64,000 bases of DNA from Apilactobacillus micheneri (GTDB lineage Bacteria > Bacillota > Bacilli > Lactobacillales > Lactobacillaceae): contig NZ_POSO01000001.1 in assembly GCF_002993975.1 (NCBI RefSeq), positions 124,001-188,000 on the forward strand, given 5' to 3'. Within the stretch, counting starts at the first letter, position 1. Each line of letters starts with the position of its first letter. Under the pieces are notes generated by a model. The model saw nothing but the letters and a program-made list of their open reading frames with translations. It did not search any database and was not told the origin of the DNA. The translations under genes were made by a program, and so were the position numbers. This document shows positions 38,387-47,856 of this stretch, piece by piece.

Positions 38387-39091
38387 TCACAACTTTCTTA
38401 AATCATCTTCAAGACTAGTTTTAGATTGAGTTTTAGCATCAACGTCTTTAATTTTACGAGCTGGAGTACCAGCAACCATTGTATATGGAGCAACGTCTGA
38501 AGTAACAATTGCACCAGCTGCTACAACTGCACCTTTCCCAACATGGACACCTTCAATAACTACTGCATTAGCACCAATTAAAACATCATCATCTATTTGA
38601 ACTGGCTTAGCTGATGCTGGTTCAATTACCCCAGCCAATACAGCACCGGCACCAATATGAGAATGGTTACCAACAAGGGCACGTCCCCCCATTACAACTC
38701 CCATATCAATCATGGAACCTTCACCAATTTCACAACCAATATTTATAATTGCTCCCATCATAACGACTGCATTATCAGCAATCTTTACTTGATCACGAAT
38801 AACTGCACCCGGTTCGATTCGTGCATTTACATTCTTTAAGTCTAATAAAGGCACTGCGGAATTGCGGGCATTATTTTCAATTTCATAATCTTCAATCAAA
38901 GCAGATTTAAGCAATGGCTCTACATCTTTCCAATCACCAAAAATGGTAGCTGTGTGTTGTTCTTTAAAAACTTTAATTGAATTTGGAAAATCAATTTTGT
39001 CCATTTGGCCACTAATATAAACTTTAACTGGAGTTTTCTTTTCTGCATTTCCAATATAATTAATAATTTCGTGTGCATCTAAATTTGCCAT
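38387..39091 (-). CDS. dapH: Tetrahydrodipicolinate N-acetyltransferase
   Basis: 234-aa left-handed beta-helix acetyltransferase. An N-terminal ~85-residue domain precedes hexapeptide repeats (about 95-205), including the [25 protein letters not shown] and [10 protein letters not shown] segments. It uses acetyl-CoA, which shows that this organism uses the acetylase variant of the DAP pathway rather than the succinylase or dehydrogenase routes. It follows lysA by 14 bp. Confidence 0.95.
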   Translation of the reverse strand: MANLDAHEIINYIGNAEKKTPVKVYISGQMDKIDFPNSIKVFKEQHTATIFGDWKDVEPLLKSALIEDYEIENNARNSAVPLLDLKNVNARIEPGAVIRDQVKIADNAVVMMGAIINIGCEIGEGSMIDMGVVMGGRALVGNHSHIGAGAVLAGVIEPASAKPVQIDDDVLIGANAVVIEGVHVGKGAVVAAGAIVTSDVAPYTMVAGTPARKIKDVDAKTQSKTSLEDDLRKL

Positions 39092-39105
39092 TTTTATGTC
39101 TCCTT

Positions 39106-40413
39106 TTATTTCAATTGATTATCTAGCGCATATAAATCTGTATAATTTTGACGTCGAGTGACTAATTGTGCTTTACCATTTTCAACAAAAACAATTGCTG
39201 GTTTAGGATTCAAATTATAATTAGATGCCATGGAATAACCATAAGCACCAGTATCCAACATTACAATTACATCCCCTGGTTTTGTTGATGGTAATGGTTG
39301 ATCTTTAATTAAAACATCCCCTGATTCACAATACTTACCAACCAGATGAACATTTTCAATTGCACTACGTAATGGATGATCAGCCATTACTGCTTCATAT
39401 TTAGCGTCATACAACATTGGTCTAATGTTGTCACCCATACCACCATCAACTGAAACATATGATTTAATACCGGGAACATCTTTTCTAGAACCAATGCGAT
39501 ATAGATTATATCCGGCATTTCCAACAATTGAACGCCCTGGTTCAATCCAAATAGCTGGCATCTTTAAACCCTCAGCTTTAGTTCTATCCTTAACAGTCTC
39601 AACAATCTTTTGAACGAAAGCTTCTGGTTTTAATGGATCATCTGCATCTGTATATTGAATTCCAAAGCCACCACCAACATTAATCACTTGAGCTTCATAT
39701 CCATATTCTTGTTTCCATTCAGCCGCTAAATCAACTAGCTTACTAGCAGCCATCTCAAAACCCTTTAATTCAAAAACTTGTGAACCAATATGTGCATGAA
39801 TCCCCAATAAATGCATTGATTTATTGGCATGCACAATTTCAAAAGCTTTTTTAGCTTCGCCAGATTCTAAATCAAAACCAAATTTACTATCAGTTTGACC
39901 AGTTTGAATAAATTCATGTGTATGTGCTGAAATGCCAGGTGTAATTCTTAACATGACATCGCAATTAGTGTTAATATCAGTCAACAATTGATTTAATAAG
40001 TTAATTTCATGAAAATTATCTAACATGATTACGCCGACATGATTTTCCAAAGCCATTCTTAATTCATCTTTAGATTTATTGTTACCATGAAAACTAATTC
40101 TGCTTGCTGGAAAACCTGCATGTAATGCCGTTGCTAATTCTCCACCTGAAACTACGTCAATATGGCCTTGTTCTTGATTAACTAATTGATACATTGCTGT
40201 ATTTGCAAAAGCCTTACTGGCATAACAAACAGCATAATCAGTATTACTTTGTTCAAAAACAGCCTTAAATTTTCTAAATTGTGATCTAATCTTTCCATTG
40301 TCATATACAACTAGTGGAGTCCCAAATTGATTTGCTAAATCAATGGCATCACACCCACCAATTTCTAAATGACCTGCTTCATTAATATTTTGCTTTGTTA
40401 TTTGTTTCGTCAT
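39106..40413 (-). CDS. lysA: Diaminopimelate decarboxylase
   Basis: About 435-aa PLP enzyme converting meso-DAP to lysine, the last step. The cofactor lysine is in VCYASKAF near 65-72, with HGNNKS, the glycine-rich VGGGFGIQY near 245, and the second active-site segment KYCESGDVL near 348. ATG 40413 is preferred because its spacing from AAGGG is normal; the ATG at 40422 is almost on top of it. It is the first gene of the operon, directly downstream of a lysine riboswitch. Confidence 0.95.
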   Translation of the reverse strand: MTKQITKQNINEAGHLEIGGCDAIDLANQFGTPLVVYDNGKIRSQFRKFKAVFEQSNTDYAVCYASKAFANTAMYQLVNQEQGHIDVVSGGELATALHAGFPASRISFHGNNKSKDELRMALENHVGVIMLDNFHEINLLNQLLTDINTNCDVMLRITPGISAHTHEFIQTGQTDSKFGFDLESGEAKKAFEIVHANKSMHLLGIHAHIGSQVFELKGFEMAASKLVDLAAEWKQEYGYEAQVINVGGGFGIQYTDADDPLKPEAFVQKIVETVKDRTKAEGLKMPAIWIEPGRSIVGNAGYNLYRIGSRKDVPGIKSYVSVDGGMGDNIRPMLYDAKYEAVMADHPLRSAIENVHLVGKYCESGDVLIKDQPLPSTKPGDVIVMLDTGAYGYSMASNYNLNPKPAIVFVENGKAQLVTRRQNYTDLYALDNQLK

Positions 40414-40467
40414 AATAAACATGCCCTTCTATCGAATGTATTCGTTCGATTTCGGCCAATTGAAAAC

Positions 40468-40765
40468 AAAAAGGATTCCTTTGCATGAATGTGGTTACAC
40501 TCGTACAAAAGAATCCAAATTTAATGTTCTTCTCATTTTCGGTTTCAATTGTCGAAAGCGCTCCACAAGAAATATTTTCTTGTGACAGTCCATGATCTAT
40601 TAAATCATGTCCCAGCAAATAACTACCCACAAGTAATCTTTGCTTCGGCAACCTTGCCTTTCAACAAACTTTAAAAATCATTGTAGTGACTGAGTTTATC
40701 TAATATTCTCGGTTGCGACCTCTTCGATTAGTTACATAATAAAACTATTTACCTACTTAAGTCAA
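40468..40765 (-). promoter_or_regulatory. Promoter and lysine riboswitch (L-box) of the lysA operon
   Basis: On the minus strand, TTGACT (40760-40765), 18 bp, TATTAT (40736-40741) is the promoter. The aptamer, about 40730 to 40555, shows conserved L-box elements in order: AGAGGTCGC, GAAAGG, GCCGAAG, GCTGGGA, GACTGTC and GTGGAGCGCT, closed by TCGAA/TTCGA. A terminator follows: GGATTC-TTTTG pairs with CAAAGGAATCC (40473-40516), then T5. Lysine binding should terminate transcription of seven pathway genes. The rest of 40766-40848 is AT-rich spacer. Confidence 0.95.
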
Positions 40766-40848
40766 CTACTTTTTCTAACATATTTTTTTATATTTTTTAT
40801 TTACTATATATACATTTTAAAAATGCATCCATCAAATAAATATGCTGC

Positions 40849-40876
40849 TTGTCTAATTTTATTTTAATGTTAGAAT
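40849..40876 (+). promoter_or_regulatory. Promoter of lysC-dapF
   Basis: TTGTCT (40849-40854), 16 bp, TAGAAT (40871-40876) lies 40 bp upstream of lysC. No riboswitch or terminator is visible between it and the gene. Confidence 0.55.
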
Positions 40877-40916
40877 GCAAATTAATTAGAAAGATTAAAT
40901 TGTGAGATGATATTAG

Positions 40917-42274
40917 ATGACAAAGTTAATAAAATTTGGTGGCAGTTCACTAGCTAATGGTGATCAATATAAAAAAGTAATTAATATAATCAAAAAAGAT
41001 AAAACACGACAAATCATCGTCTTATCAGCTCCTGGTAAAAGATTTGATGATGATATTAAAGTAACCGATTTATTAATTCAATATGCAAAAGCTGTGATTA
41101 ATAAACAAGATTATAAAGATATCTTAAATAATATTATTGGACGATATAAAGATATTGCTGATACATATGATATTAGTGATGATGAATTTGCTCCAATTGT
41201 AAGTATTTTTAATAATCTACCTAAACAAAAATATCCTAATAACGAATATTTATTGGCGGCTTTTAAAGCACACGGTGAAAGAATGAATGCTAAATTAATG
41301 TCAATTGTGCTAAATCACTTAAACATTAAAGCTAAGTTCGTGGATCCTAAAGAATTGGGAATTGTTGTTTCCAAAGATGATCCTAATGCTGCCGATGTGC
41401 TCAAAGAAACATATGAAAATTTGGGGCACTTTGGTTATGGTAATGAAAAATTAGTTATTCCTGGTTTCTTTGGATATACAAAAGATGGAAATATGGCAAC
41501 TTTTGCACGTGGTGGTTCAGATATCACTGGATCCATTATTGCAAATGGATTAAACATCCCTATGTATGAAAATTTTACTGATGTTAGTTCAATTTATTCC
41601 GCTAATCCAAAAATTATCAATCACCCTGCTCCAATTAAAAAGATGACTTATCGTGAAATGCGTGAACTTGCATATGCTGGTTTTTCTGTTTTTAATGATG
41701 AAGCTATTATCCTGCAATTAAGGGGAATGTAACCATTAACGTTAAAAATACTAATATGCCAGATGAACCTGGAACATTAATTGTGCCAGAAGGTTCATTT
41801 CAACCTGAGCATCCTATTACCGGAGTGTCATCATCGAAACATTTTTCAGCACTTTATTTACACAAATACTTGCTAAATAAAGAAGTTGGAATAACTTTAA
41901 AATTATTGCAAATTTTTCAAAAATATAATATTTCATACGAACATATGCCATCTGGAATCGATGACTTAACCGTTATTTTTAATAAAGAAAGTTTAGACAA
42001 AATTACAATTAAAAGCTTATGTAAAGAAATTCAAGAAAGTATCAAACCTGATAAATTAAATTGGATTGACGATTATGCTATTATCATGGTGGTTGGTGAA
42101 GGTATGCGTGATGCTGCAACTACTATTAGTGACATTATTGATCCAATCACTAATGAAAACATCCCTATCCACATGATTAACCAAGGTGCTTCTCAAATTT
42201 CTATCATGATTGGGACTAGAGAAGCTAATGCTAATCAAGCTGTTAAAAGTATCTACAATGAATTCTTTGAATAA
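40917..42274 (+). pseudogene. lysC: Aspartate kinase, frameshifted
   Basis: First enzyme of the aspartate pathway (ATP + aspartate). The kinase part is intact: KFGGSSLANGDQYKK at 5-19, and FARGGSDITGSIIANGL near 197. The frame stops at 41732 after ELAYAGFSVFNDEA. The continuation GNVTINVKNTNMPDEPGT and two ACT domains (to 42274) are in another frame. ATCCTGC at 41709-41715 would be ATCCCTGC when intact. Restoring one base gives 452 aa, as expected. The ACT domains normally mediate feedback inhibition. If the shift is real, only a truncated kinase without them would be made. Confidence 0.88.
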
Positions 42275-42286
42275 GGAGTAATTAAT

Positions 42287-43261
42287 ATGATTAATTTGTT
42301 TTATGTCCATGGTTCTGAAAACCATTTTTATATTTTAGATCAAACATTACTCAATAATAAGCTTAATGATAATGAACTAATAAAACTAACAAGATTAATA
42401 ACTAGTACAGATAATGATTTACATCCGGCAGATGGTTTATTAGTGGTTGATGAATCAAGTCATCAAGATGCTTTAGCTCAAATGAGAGTAATCAATGCTG
42501 ATGGTAGTGAAGCCTCAATGTGTGGTAATGGCTTAAGATGTGTAGCTAGATATTTAGCTAATAAATACCATAAAGATAGCTTTAAAGTAGAAACTAAATC
42601 AGCTGATTTGCTAGTAAACCGACATGCAGACTTAGCGCATAATGTTGCTGCTTTTAGTGTCGAAATATCACCGGTTTATTTTGATGGTAAATATTTTCCA
42701 TTTCAAAATTTAAATACTACTAGCATTTTAAACACTGCATTACCACAATTAAGTGACCATTTAAGATTTACTGCAATTGCAGTTCCTAATCCACACCTAA
42801 TTAGTTTTGTAGAAAATGATCATGATTTAAATGAAACTTTAGGAGCAATTGGTAAAAAATTGAATGACCCTAACCCTTATTTTACTGATGGTGTTAATGT
42901 CAATTTTGCTAAAATATTAAGTCGCAATAAGTTATTTGTACATACTTATGAGCGTGGTGTCGGTTTTACAAATGCTTGTGGAACTGGAATGTCAGCAACT
43001 TCATTAGCGTTTGCAATTAATTTCCCTAATTTAGTAAATACAAAAGAACCTATTGATGTATATAATCCTGGTGGAATGGTACAAACTAAAGTTCATAACA
43101 CGCCTAATAGCCAGTGGATTGAACTAATTGGTAATGCCACTTTTGTTGGAAAATTATCAATTTCAGAAGAAAATTTACATGCTGCTAAAATTGATAATAT
43201 TAACTTTACCGATACTGGTGAAGAATTAGATTATCAAAAATTTGTTGATTCAATCAAATAA
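42287..43261 (+). CDS. dapF: Diaminopimelate epimerase
   Basis: 324-aa cofactor-independent epimerase converting LL-DAP to meso-DAP. The two catalytic cysteines are in SMCGNGLRCVARY (near 82-94) and TNACGTGMSAT (near 230-240). It has the usual pseudo-symmetric two-half layout. It lies 12 bp downstream of lysC, probably co-transcribed, and ends at a hairpin. With the divergent operon it completes the acetylase route. Confidence 0.95.
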   Translation: MINLFYVHGSENHFYILDQTLLNNKLNDNELIKLTRLITSTDNDLHPADGLLVVDESSHQDALAQMRVINADGSEASMCGNGLRCVARYLANKYHKDSFKVETKSADLLVNRHADLAHNVAAFSVEISPVYFDGKYFPFQNLNTTSILNTALPQLSDHLRFTAIAVPNPHLISFVENDHDLNETLGAIGKKLNDPNPYFTDGVNVNFAKILSRNKLFVHTYERGVGFTNACGTGMSATSLAFAINFPNLVNTKEPIDVYNPGGMVQTKVHNTPNSQWIELIGNATFVGKLSISEENLHAAKIDNINFTDTGEELDYQKFVDSIK

Positions 43262-43294
43262 AAAAAGGCATTCACTCAAAGTGGATGCCTTTTT
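43262..43294 (+). terminator. Terminator after dapF
   Basis: The stem AAAAAAGGCATTCAC/GTGGATGCCTTTTT. Confidence 0.85.
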
Positions 43295-43356
43295 AGTTAA
43301 TGCAACTACATTTTATCTGATACAATATTAAATAAATAACTTAAGGGAGTGAAAAT

Positions 43357-44763
43357 ATGAAGCATAAACAGATGCTTATTATTTTATCCGTAGCAATTGT
43401 TTCATTTTTAGGAACTGTGGATATGAGTATTGTAAACACCGCATTACCGCAAATTTCTAAAGATTTGAACGTGCCAATGAATCAAGCAGAATGGATTTCA
43501 TCAGCATACTTAGTTCTAATATGTATGTCATTGATTCTTTTTGGTAAACTTGGTGACCAATTAAGTAAGGCTAAAATTTTTCAACTTGGAACTTTAGTTT
43601 TTACAATTAGTTCATTAGCTTGTGGAATTAGTATGAACCTAGTTGTCTTGTTAATTGCTCGTTGTCTACAAGGATTAGGTGCCTCCATGACTATGGCAAC
43701 CAATTTAGGTATTATTACTGAATCAGTGCCATTTAGTTCACGTGGTAAAGCATTAGGTATTAATACCACAATTGGCCAATTAGGATACATCGCTGGTCCG
43801 GCAGTGGCTGGAATCATCTTGTCAGTGGCTAGTTGGAACTGGATCTTTTTATTCAATGTACCAATTGGAATTGCAGCTTTTATCTTTGGTGAATTTGTTT
43901 ATAGTAAACCTGATAAAAGTAAACCTAAACTTAAATTAAATATTGATTATTTAGGTTTTATAACATTAGCACTGGCTATTGGTCTATTCTTTGTGGCAAT
44001 TTTCACCGGCCAAGAAATTGGTTTTAGTAATTTAGGAGTGATTATTGCATTCATTATTACTGCTATTTTAATTATTGGCTTTATCAGAATTGAGTTAAAA
44101 GTTTCAGAACCAATTTTAGATTTATCTTTATTTAAAAATCCTGGTTTTACAATCAGTATTATTTCTTTAATGTTCATGTATATTATTATTTACTTTAATA
44201 ACGTGTTATTGCCATTTTATATTCAAGATAATCTGAAATTCTCACCTTCACAAACTGGTTTCATGATGAGTGTGCTACCAGTTGTAAATGTATTTACAGC
44301 TTATTTAGGTGGTGTGCTTTGTGATAAGTATGGTGCTGTTAAAATGTCATTTAGAGCATCCATTATCTTTGTGATTGCAGAAACCATCTTTGCAGTTGTT
44401 CAACCAACTTGGCCAATAGCAATGCTGTTATTTGGTTTTATGGTATTTGCTACAGCTAATGGATTATTCCAAAATAATCCAATGGTAATGGAAAACGCCA
44501 GCAAGGAACAACAAGGTGTTGCCGGATCAGTTCTCGCATTAAGTCGTAATATCGGCTTTACCGTTGGATTATCTCTATCAACATCGTTGTTATATACTGG
44601 AATGAGTTTTAAAGCTAATCGCTCAATCACGACTTACCCATTTGGACATGATGATTGGTTCTTATTTGGAATGCATTTTACTTACTGGATAGCTGCTTTA
44701 ATTATGATGGCAGTTACGATAATGCTAGTTTGGTTAATGCACCATCGTAAAAATGTAAAATAA
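43357..44763 (+). CDS. MFS transporter, DHA2 family
   Basis: 468-aa, ~14-helix drug:proton antiporter-type transporter. The motif around DMSIVNTALPQISKDLNVP and the TM4-5 region GLGASMTMATNLGIITESVPFSSRGKALGI are typical. The antiporter motif is near LGYIAGPAVAGIIL. The substrate is unknown; the position beside lysine genes does not prove export of lysine. GGGAGTG precedes ATG 43357. It is monocistronic. Confidence 0.88.
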   Translation: MKHKQMLIILSVAIVSFLGTVDMSIVNTALPQISKDLNVPMNQAEWISSAYLVLICMSLILFGKLGDQLSKAKIFQLGTLVFTISSLACGISMNLVVLLIARCLQGLGASMTMATNLGIITESVPFSSRGKALGINTTIGQLGYIAGPAVAGIILSVASWNWIFLFNVPIGIAAFIFGEFVYSKPDKSKPKLKLNIDYLGFITLALAIGLFFVAIFTGQEIGFSNLGVIIAFIITAILIIGFIRIELKVSEPILDLSLFKNPGFTISIISLMFMYIIIYFNNVLLPFYIQDNLKFSPSQTGFMMSVLPVVNVFTAYLGGVLCDKYGAVKMSFRASIIFVIAETIFAVVQPTWPIAMLLFGFMVFATANGLFQNNPMVMENASKEQQGVAGSVLALSRNIGFTVGLSLSTSLLYTGMSFKANRSITTYPFGHDDWFLFGMHFTYWIAALIMMAVTIMLVWLMHHRKNVK

Positions 44764-44768
44764 AAGAG

Positions 44769-44806
44769 AAAACCACTACTAAAATTAATTAGTAGTGGTT
44801 TTTTAT
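44769..44806. terminator. Bidirectional terminator
   Basis: AAAACCACTACTAA pairs with TTAGTAGTGGTTTT between the converging MFS and ppcA genes. Confidence 0.85.
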
Positions 44807-46317
44807 TAACCTAAGAAATGTCTTAACTTAGCCATTTTTTCAATTAAAATATTACGAACTTCTGCATCATCAATTCGAACTAAATCATTCGCTAATTTAG
44901 CATGTTCTACTTCATCTTCATTAGTTGGTCCGGCCGTAATTCCAAAGATATCTTGAATGGCATCAACATCTTCTTTTACGCCTTGCCAATTACTATTTTG
45001 TTTAATTAATGAATCTAAAGCATCTGTACTAAAGTATTTTAATACATGTTTAAAATCATTTTTAATATTTGGATAGTATTGAGTTAAAGTTTTAAATTCT
45101 GCTTTATCTAATTTTTTCAAAATACGACCAGTTCCAAGCACTTCTGGTGGCACTCCAACTGAATATAATGATCCGGTAAATGTAATTGCACGGGGCATTT
45201 TATAACCATCAACGTCACGAGAATATCCAATAATTCCAACGTGTTGGTGACGATCACGACGCTTTGGAAAGGCATCAAATACGGATTGTAAATCATTTAT
45301 CAATGGGTCCAATGTTTTATGATATTCAGCTGCTGCTTTGTCAGCAACATCCAATAAAGTTTTTTGATCATCGTCATTAATAATCTTAAATGCATTATGT
45401 TGTAGTCCATCACGCAATTTAGCAATTGCTGGTTTAACGACTGATTCTAGTGGATAGTCATATCTAAATGCTGATTGAATGGTTGCTGTTTTCAATCCAG
45501 GAAATTCTTCTAGATAACGATCGACTAACTTAGGAGATAATCCACCTCTAAAAATAGTACTACCAGTACCAGCAATTGGATAAATATCAATTCCAGATTC
45601 AGTTGAAAATTCACCTAATTTGGTCAAAGCTAATTTATTTCCAATAATACTGTTTAAGAAACCATTTGATAGTGCTGAATCAGAACCAGCTAAAAATACA
45701 CGCATATATTTTAAATCTTCACCAAAGTTTTTCTTATAAAGTTCTACATATTTTTGCAAAATTTTAGGTGCATTATATTGAGCTTCAAAGCTTTCGAATA
45801 ATGGAATCATTCTTAAACGATCAGTATTTTTGTGACCATTACCAAATTCTTGGTCTTTAAAATGAGCTAAACTAGAAAATTTTTCTTCCATTTTTAATAA
45901 TTGATCAGCAGTTCTAGCCATTGGTAAGATTGCTTCAAATAGTGGACGATTTTTAAAATTCAAATCATCAGCAAAATCCTCAGCTAACAAAATGGTTGTC
46001 ATGGCCTGCATGAGACTATAACCTTTTTCCTCCCAAATATTAGGCAATCTAAAAGTAAGAAACTTGTCATTACCTAATGGATGTTGCTTAAAGTATTCAT
46101 AATGTTCTGAATATAATCGATCAATTACTGAGGAATCAGCATATTTACCTTCCCAATCCCACATATATTCATCAGCATCCAAAACAGCATAATTTTGATA
46201 TGCTTCATTAATTTCATTAAATGCTGAAACAAATGGTTCGCCATCCTTTTTAAAAAATGGAACGTTAGCGTTATCTGGGTGTTGAGTGCCCATAATGTTT
46301 GGTATTCTTCTATCCAT
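44806..46317 (-). CDS. ppcA: Phosphoenolpyruvate carboxylase, archaeal type
   Basis: 503 aa, about half the length of the common bacterial PEP carboxylase, and of the archaeal-type (PEPcase 2) family. It opens with RRIPNIMGTQHPDNANVPF, the family hallmark. Active-site segments such as RMIPLFESFE and VGIIGYSRDVDGYKMPRAI follow. It fixes bicarbonate onto PEP to give oxaloacetate. ATG 46317 sits behind GGGGG; a TTG 15 nt earlier is less likely. It follows the aminotransferase gene by 20 bp, which suggests a unit that makes aspartate. Confidence 0.93.
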   Translation of the reverse strand: MDRRIPNIMGTQHPDNANVPFFKKDGEPFVSAFNEINEAYQNYAVLDADEYMWDWEGKYADSSVIDRLYSEHYEYFKQHPLGNDKFLTFRLPNIWEEKGYSLMQAMTTILLAEDFADDLNFKNRPLFEAILPMARTADQLLKMEEKFSSLAHFKDQEFGNGHKNTDRLRMIPLFESFEAQYNAPKILQKYVELYKKNFGEDLKYMRVFLAGSDSALSNGFLNSIIGNKLALTKLGEFSTESGIDIYPIAGTGSTIFRGGLSPKLVDRYLEEFPGLKTATIQSAFRYDYPLESVVKPAIAKLRDGLQHNAFKIINDDDQKTLLDVADKAAAEYHKTLDPLINDLQSVFDAFPKRRDRHQHVGIIGYSRDVDGYKMPRAITFTGSLYSVGVPPEVLGTGRILKKLDKAEFKTLTQYYPNIKNDFKHVLKYFSTDALDSLIKQNSNWQGVKEDVDAIQDIFGITAGPTNEDEVEHAKLANDLVRIDDAEVRNILIEKMAKLRHFLG

Positions 46318-46337
46318 AATATTTACCCCCAAATAAT

Positions 46338-47512
46338 CTAGTTTAAATATGCTTTTAGTCTTTTTAGTGCTTCATTAATAGTTGCATCAGATGCGGCATA
46401 GGAAAATCTAATATGCCCTTCACCACCAGGTCCAAACGCACTTCCTGGAATTACACCAACTTTAGCTTTTTGAGCTAAATCTAATGCAAATGCTTCATCA
46501 TCTTGACCAAATTGTTCTGGAATTTTGGCAAACATATAAAAAGCACCTTTAGGTTGTGGCATATCAAAACCTAATTCAGTTAATCCCTTTTGCAAATGTC
46601 ACGACGTTTTTGATAAATTTTGGTCATTTCAACTGGATCTTGCATTCCATTTTTTAACGCCTCTGCTGCTGCAATTTGTGCAGAATTAGTAGTGGCTGTA
46701 ACTAAAAATGCATGCACCATTGATAACTTCTTAATAATTGGACTAGGACCACAAATATAACCCACTCGATAGCCTGTCATAGCATGTGATTTTGATAATC
46801 CACTAATATATAGCGTTTGTTCTGGTAACATTTCAGCAATCGAATAGTGTTTTACATTATAAGTAATATCGCTATAAATTTCATCAGAAACAACAAATAA
46901 TTTACGTTCTTTAATAACATTAGCTAATTTTTGTAAATCATCCTTTGAATATTCCACTCCAGTTGGATTACCAGGATAGTTTAATAAAACGGCTTTGACT
47001 GATGAGCCTTCTTTATCTAATGTTTCTTTTAATTTTTCTGGACTTAAAACAAAGTCATTGTCAGAAGTATCCACTTTAATAGGAGTTGCTCCTAAAATCT
47101 TAATAATAGGAAAATACAAAGCAAATGTTGGCGTAGGAACAATTACTTTATCACCCTTATTTAAAATAGTTTGAAAAGCTGCATAAATTGCTTCAGTAGC
47201 TCCTACAGTGACAACAACTTCAGATTCAGCATCATAATTTAAATTATGCATTTTATTTAAATAATTAGAAATTGCATCTCTTAATTCTGGCTTACCAGTT
47301 TGAGTGGCATAATGAGAATCATTATTCATGATGCTATCGGCACCCGCTTTTTTAACATGTTCAGGAGTATTTAAATCAGGTTCTCCAATTGTTAATTTAA
47401 TAATTCCATCAATATTAGAAATCTTTTTATCAAAACTTCTAATTCCAGAAGGCGCTAATGAATCTAAACTTTTATTGTATACATTGTTTAATGATGAAGC
47501 TAATTTTGGCAT
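46338..47512 (-). pseudogene. PLP aminotransferase (patA paralogue), frameshifted
   Basis: Close paralogue of the aminotransferase at 34348-35526. It shares KLTIGEPDLNTP, NYPGNPTGVEYS and the cofactor lysine in GLSKSHAMTGYRVGY. The frame runs from ATG 47512 (behind AGGGGG) to about 46597, then shifts; KGLTELGFDMPQPKGAFYMF to 46338 is in another frame. TGCAAATGTC at 46591-46600 would have one more A. Restoring it gives 391 aa. With ppcA directly downstream, it is a candidate aspartate aminotransferase using oxaloacetate. The GTG-started longer reading from 47593 crosses a terminator hairpin and is rejected. Confidence 0.87.
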
Positions 47513-47532
47513 TACTTTTCCCCCTAAATTAA

Positions 47533-47639
47533 CAAAAAGAGACCCTTGTTTTTTGCATAAAAACAACGGGTCTCTTTTCAAATAACAATTCACATTTTAA
47601 TGTTAATAAAATCATAGTATAACTTATTAATAAAATCAA
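47533..47639 (-). promoter_or_regulatory. Promoter and leader terminator of the aminotransferase-ppcA operon
   Basis: On the minus strand, TTGATT (47634-47639), 17 bp, TATGAT (47611-47616) is a good promoter. About 30 nt after the expected start, an 8-bp GC-rich stem (47568-47575 with 47538-47545), extended by T/A pairs, ends in T5. It sits just upstream of the AGGGGG site. No gene precedes it, so it looks like an attenuator. The remaining stretch to 47856 is AT-rich and holds only the promoter region of the divergent VIT genes. Confidence 0.6.
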
Positions 47640-47856
47640 CATTGTTTTATAACCATATTATCATCAACAATTTAGTTTTCATTATTATGCCTTATTGTAT
47701 GGGGATTTTAACTAATTTCACACTTCTTTTTCGGTTTGCCTAACTTTTTCTTTCAATATACAATATTTTATAAAGGCTTTACAAGATTGTAATTTAATAA
47801 TATAGTTATAATTGTTATCAATTAATAATCATTATAAACTAAAGGGTGAATATTTA

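Noticed and set aside
40382-40651. 89-aa minus-strand ORF upstream of lysA
   Set aside because: It lies within the lysine riboswitch and its terminator; the reading frame is incidental.
44400-44630. 76-aa minus-strand ORF within the MFS gene
   Set aside because: It is antisense to a clearly conserved transporter, with no ribosome site or recognisable sequence.
47513-47593. 27-residue GTG-initiated N-terminal extension of the second aminotransferase
   Set aside because: It runs through the terminator hairpin, lacks a ribosome site, and is not needed for the family length; ATG 47512 has a good AGGGGG.
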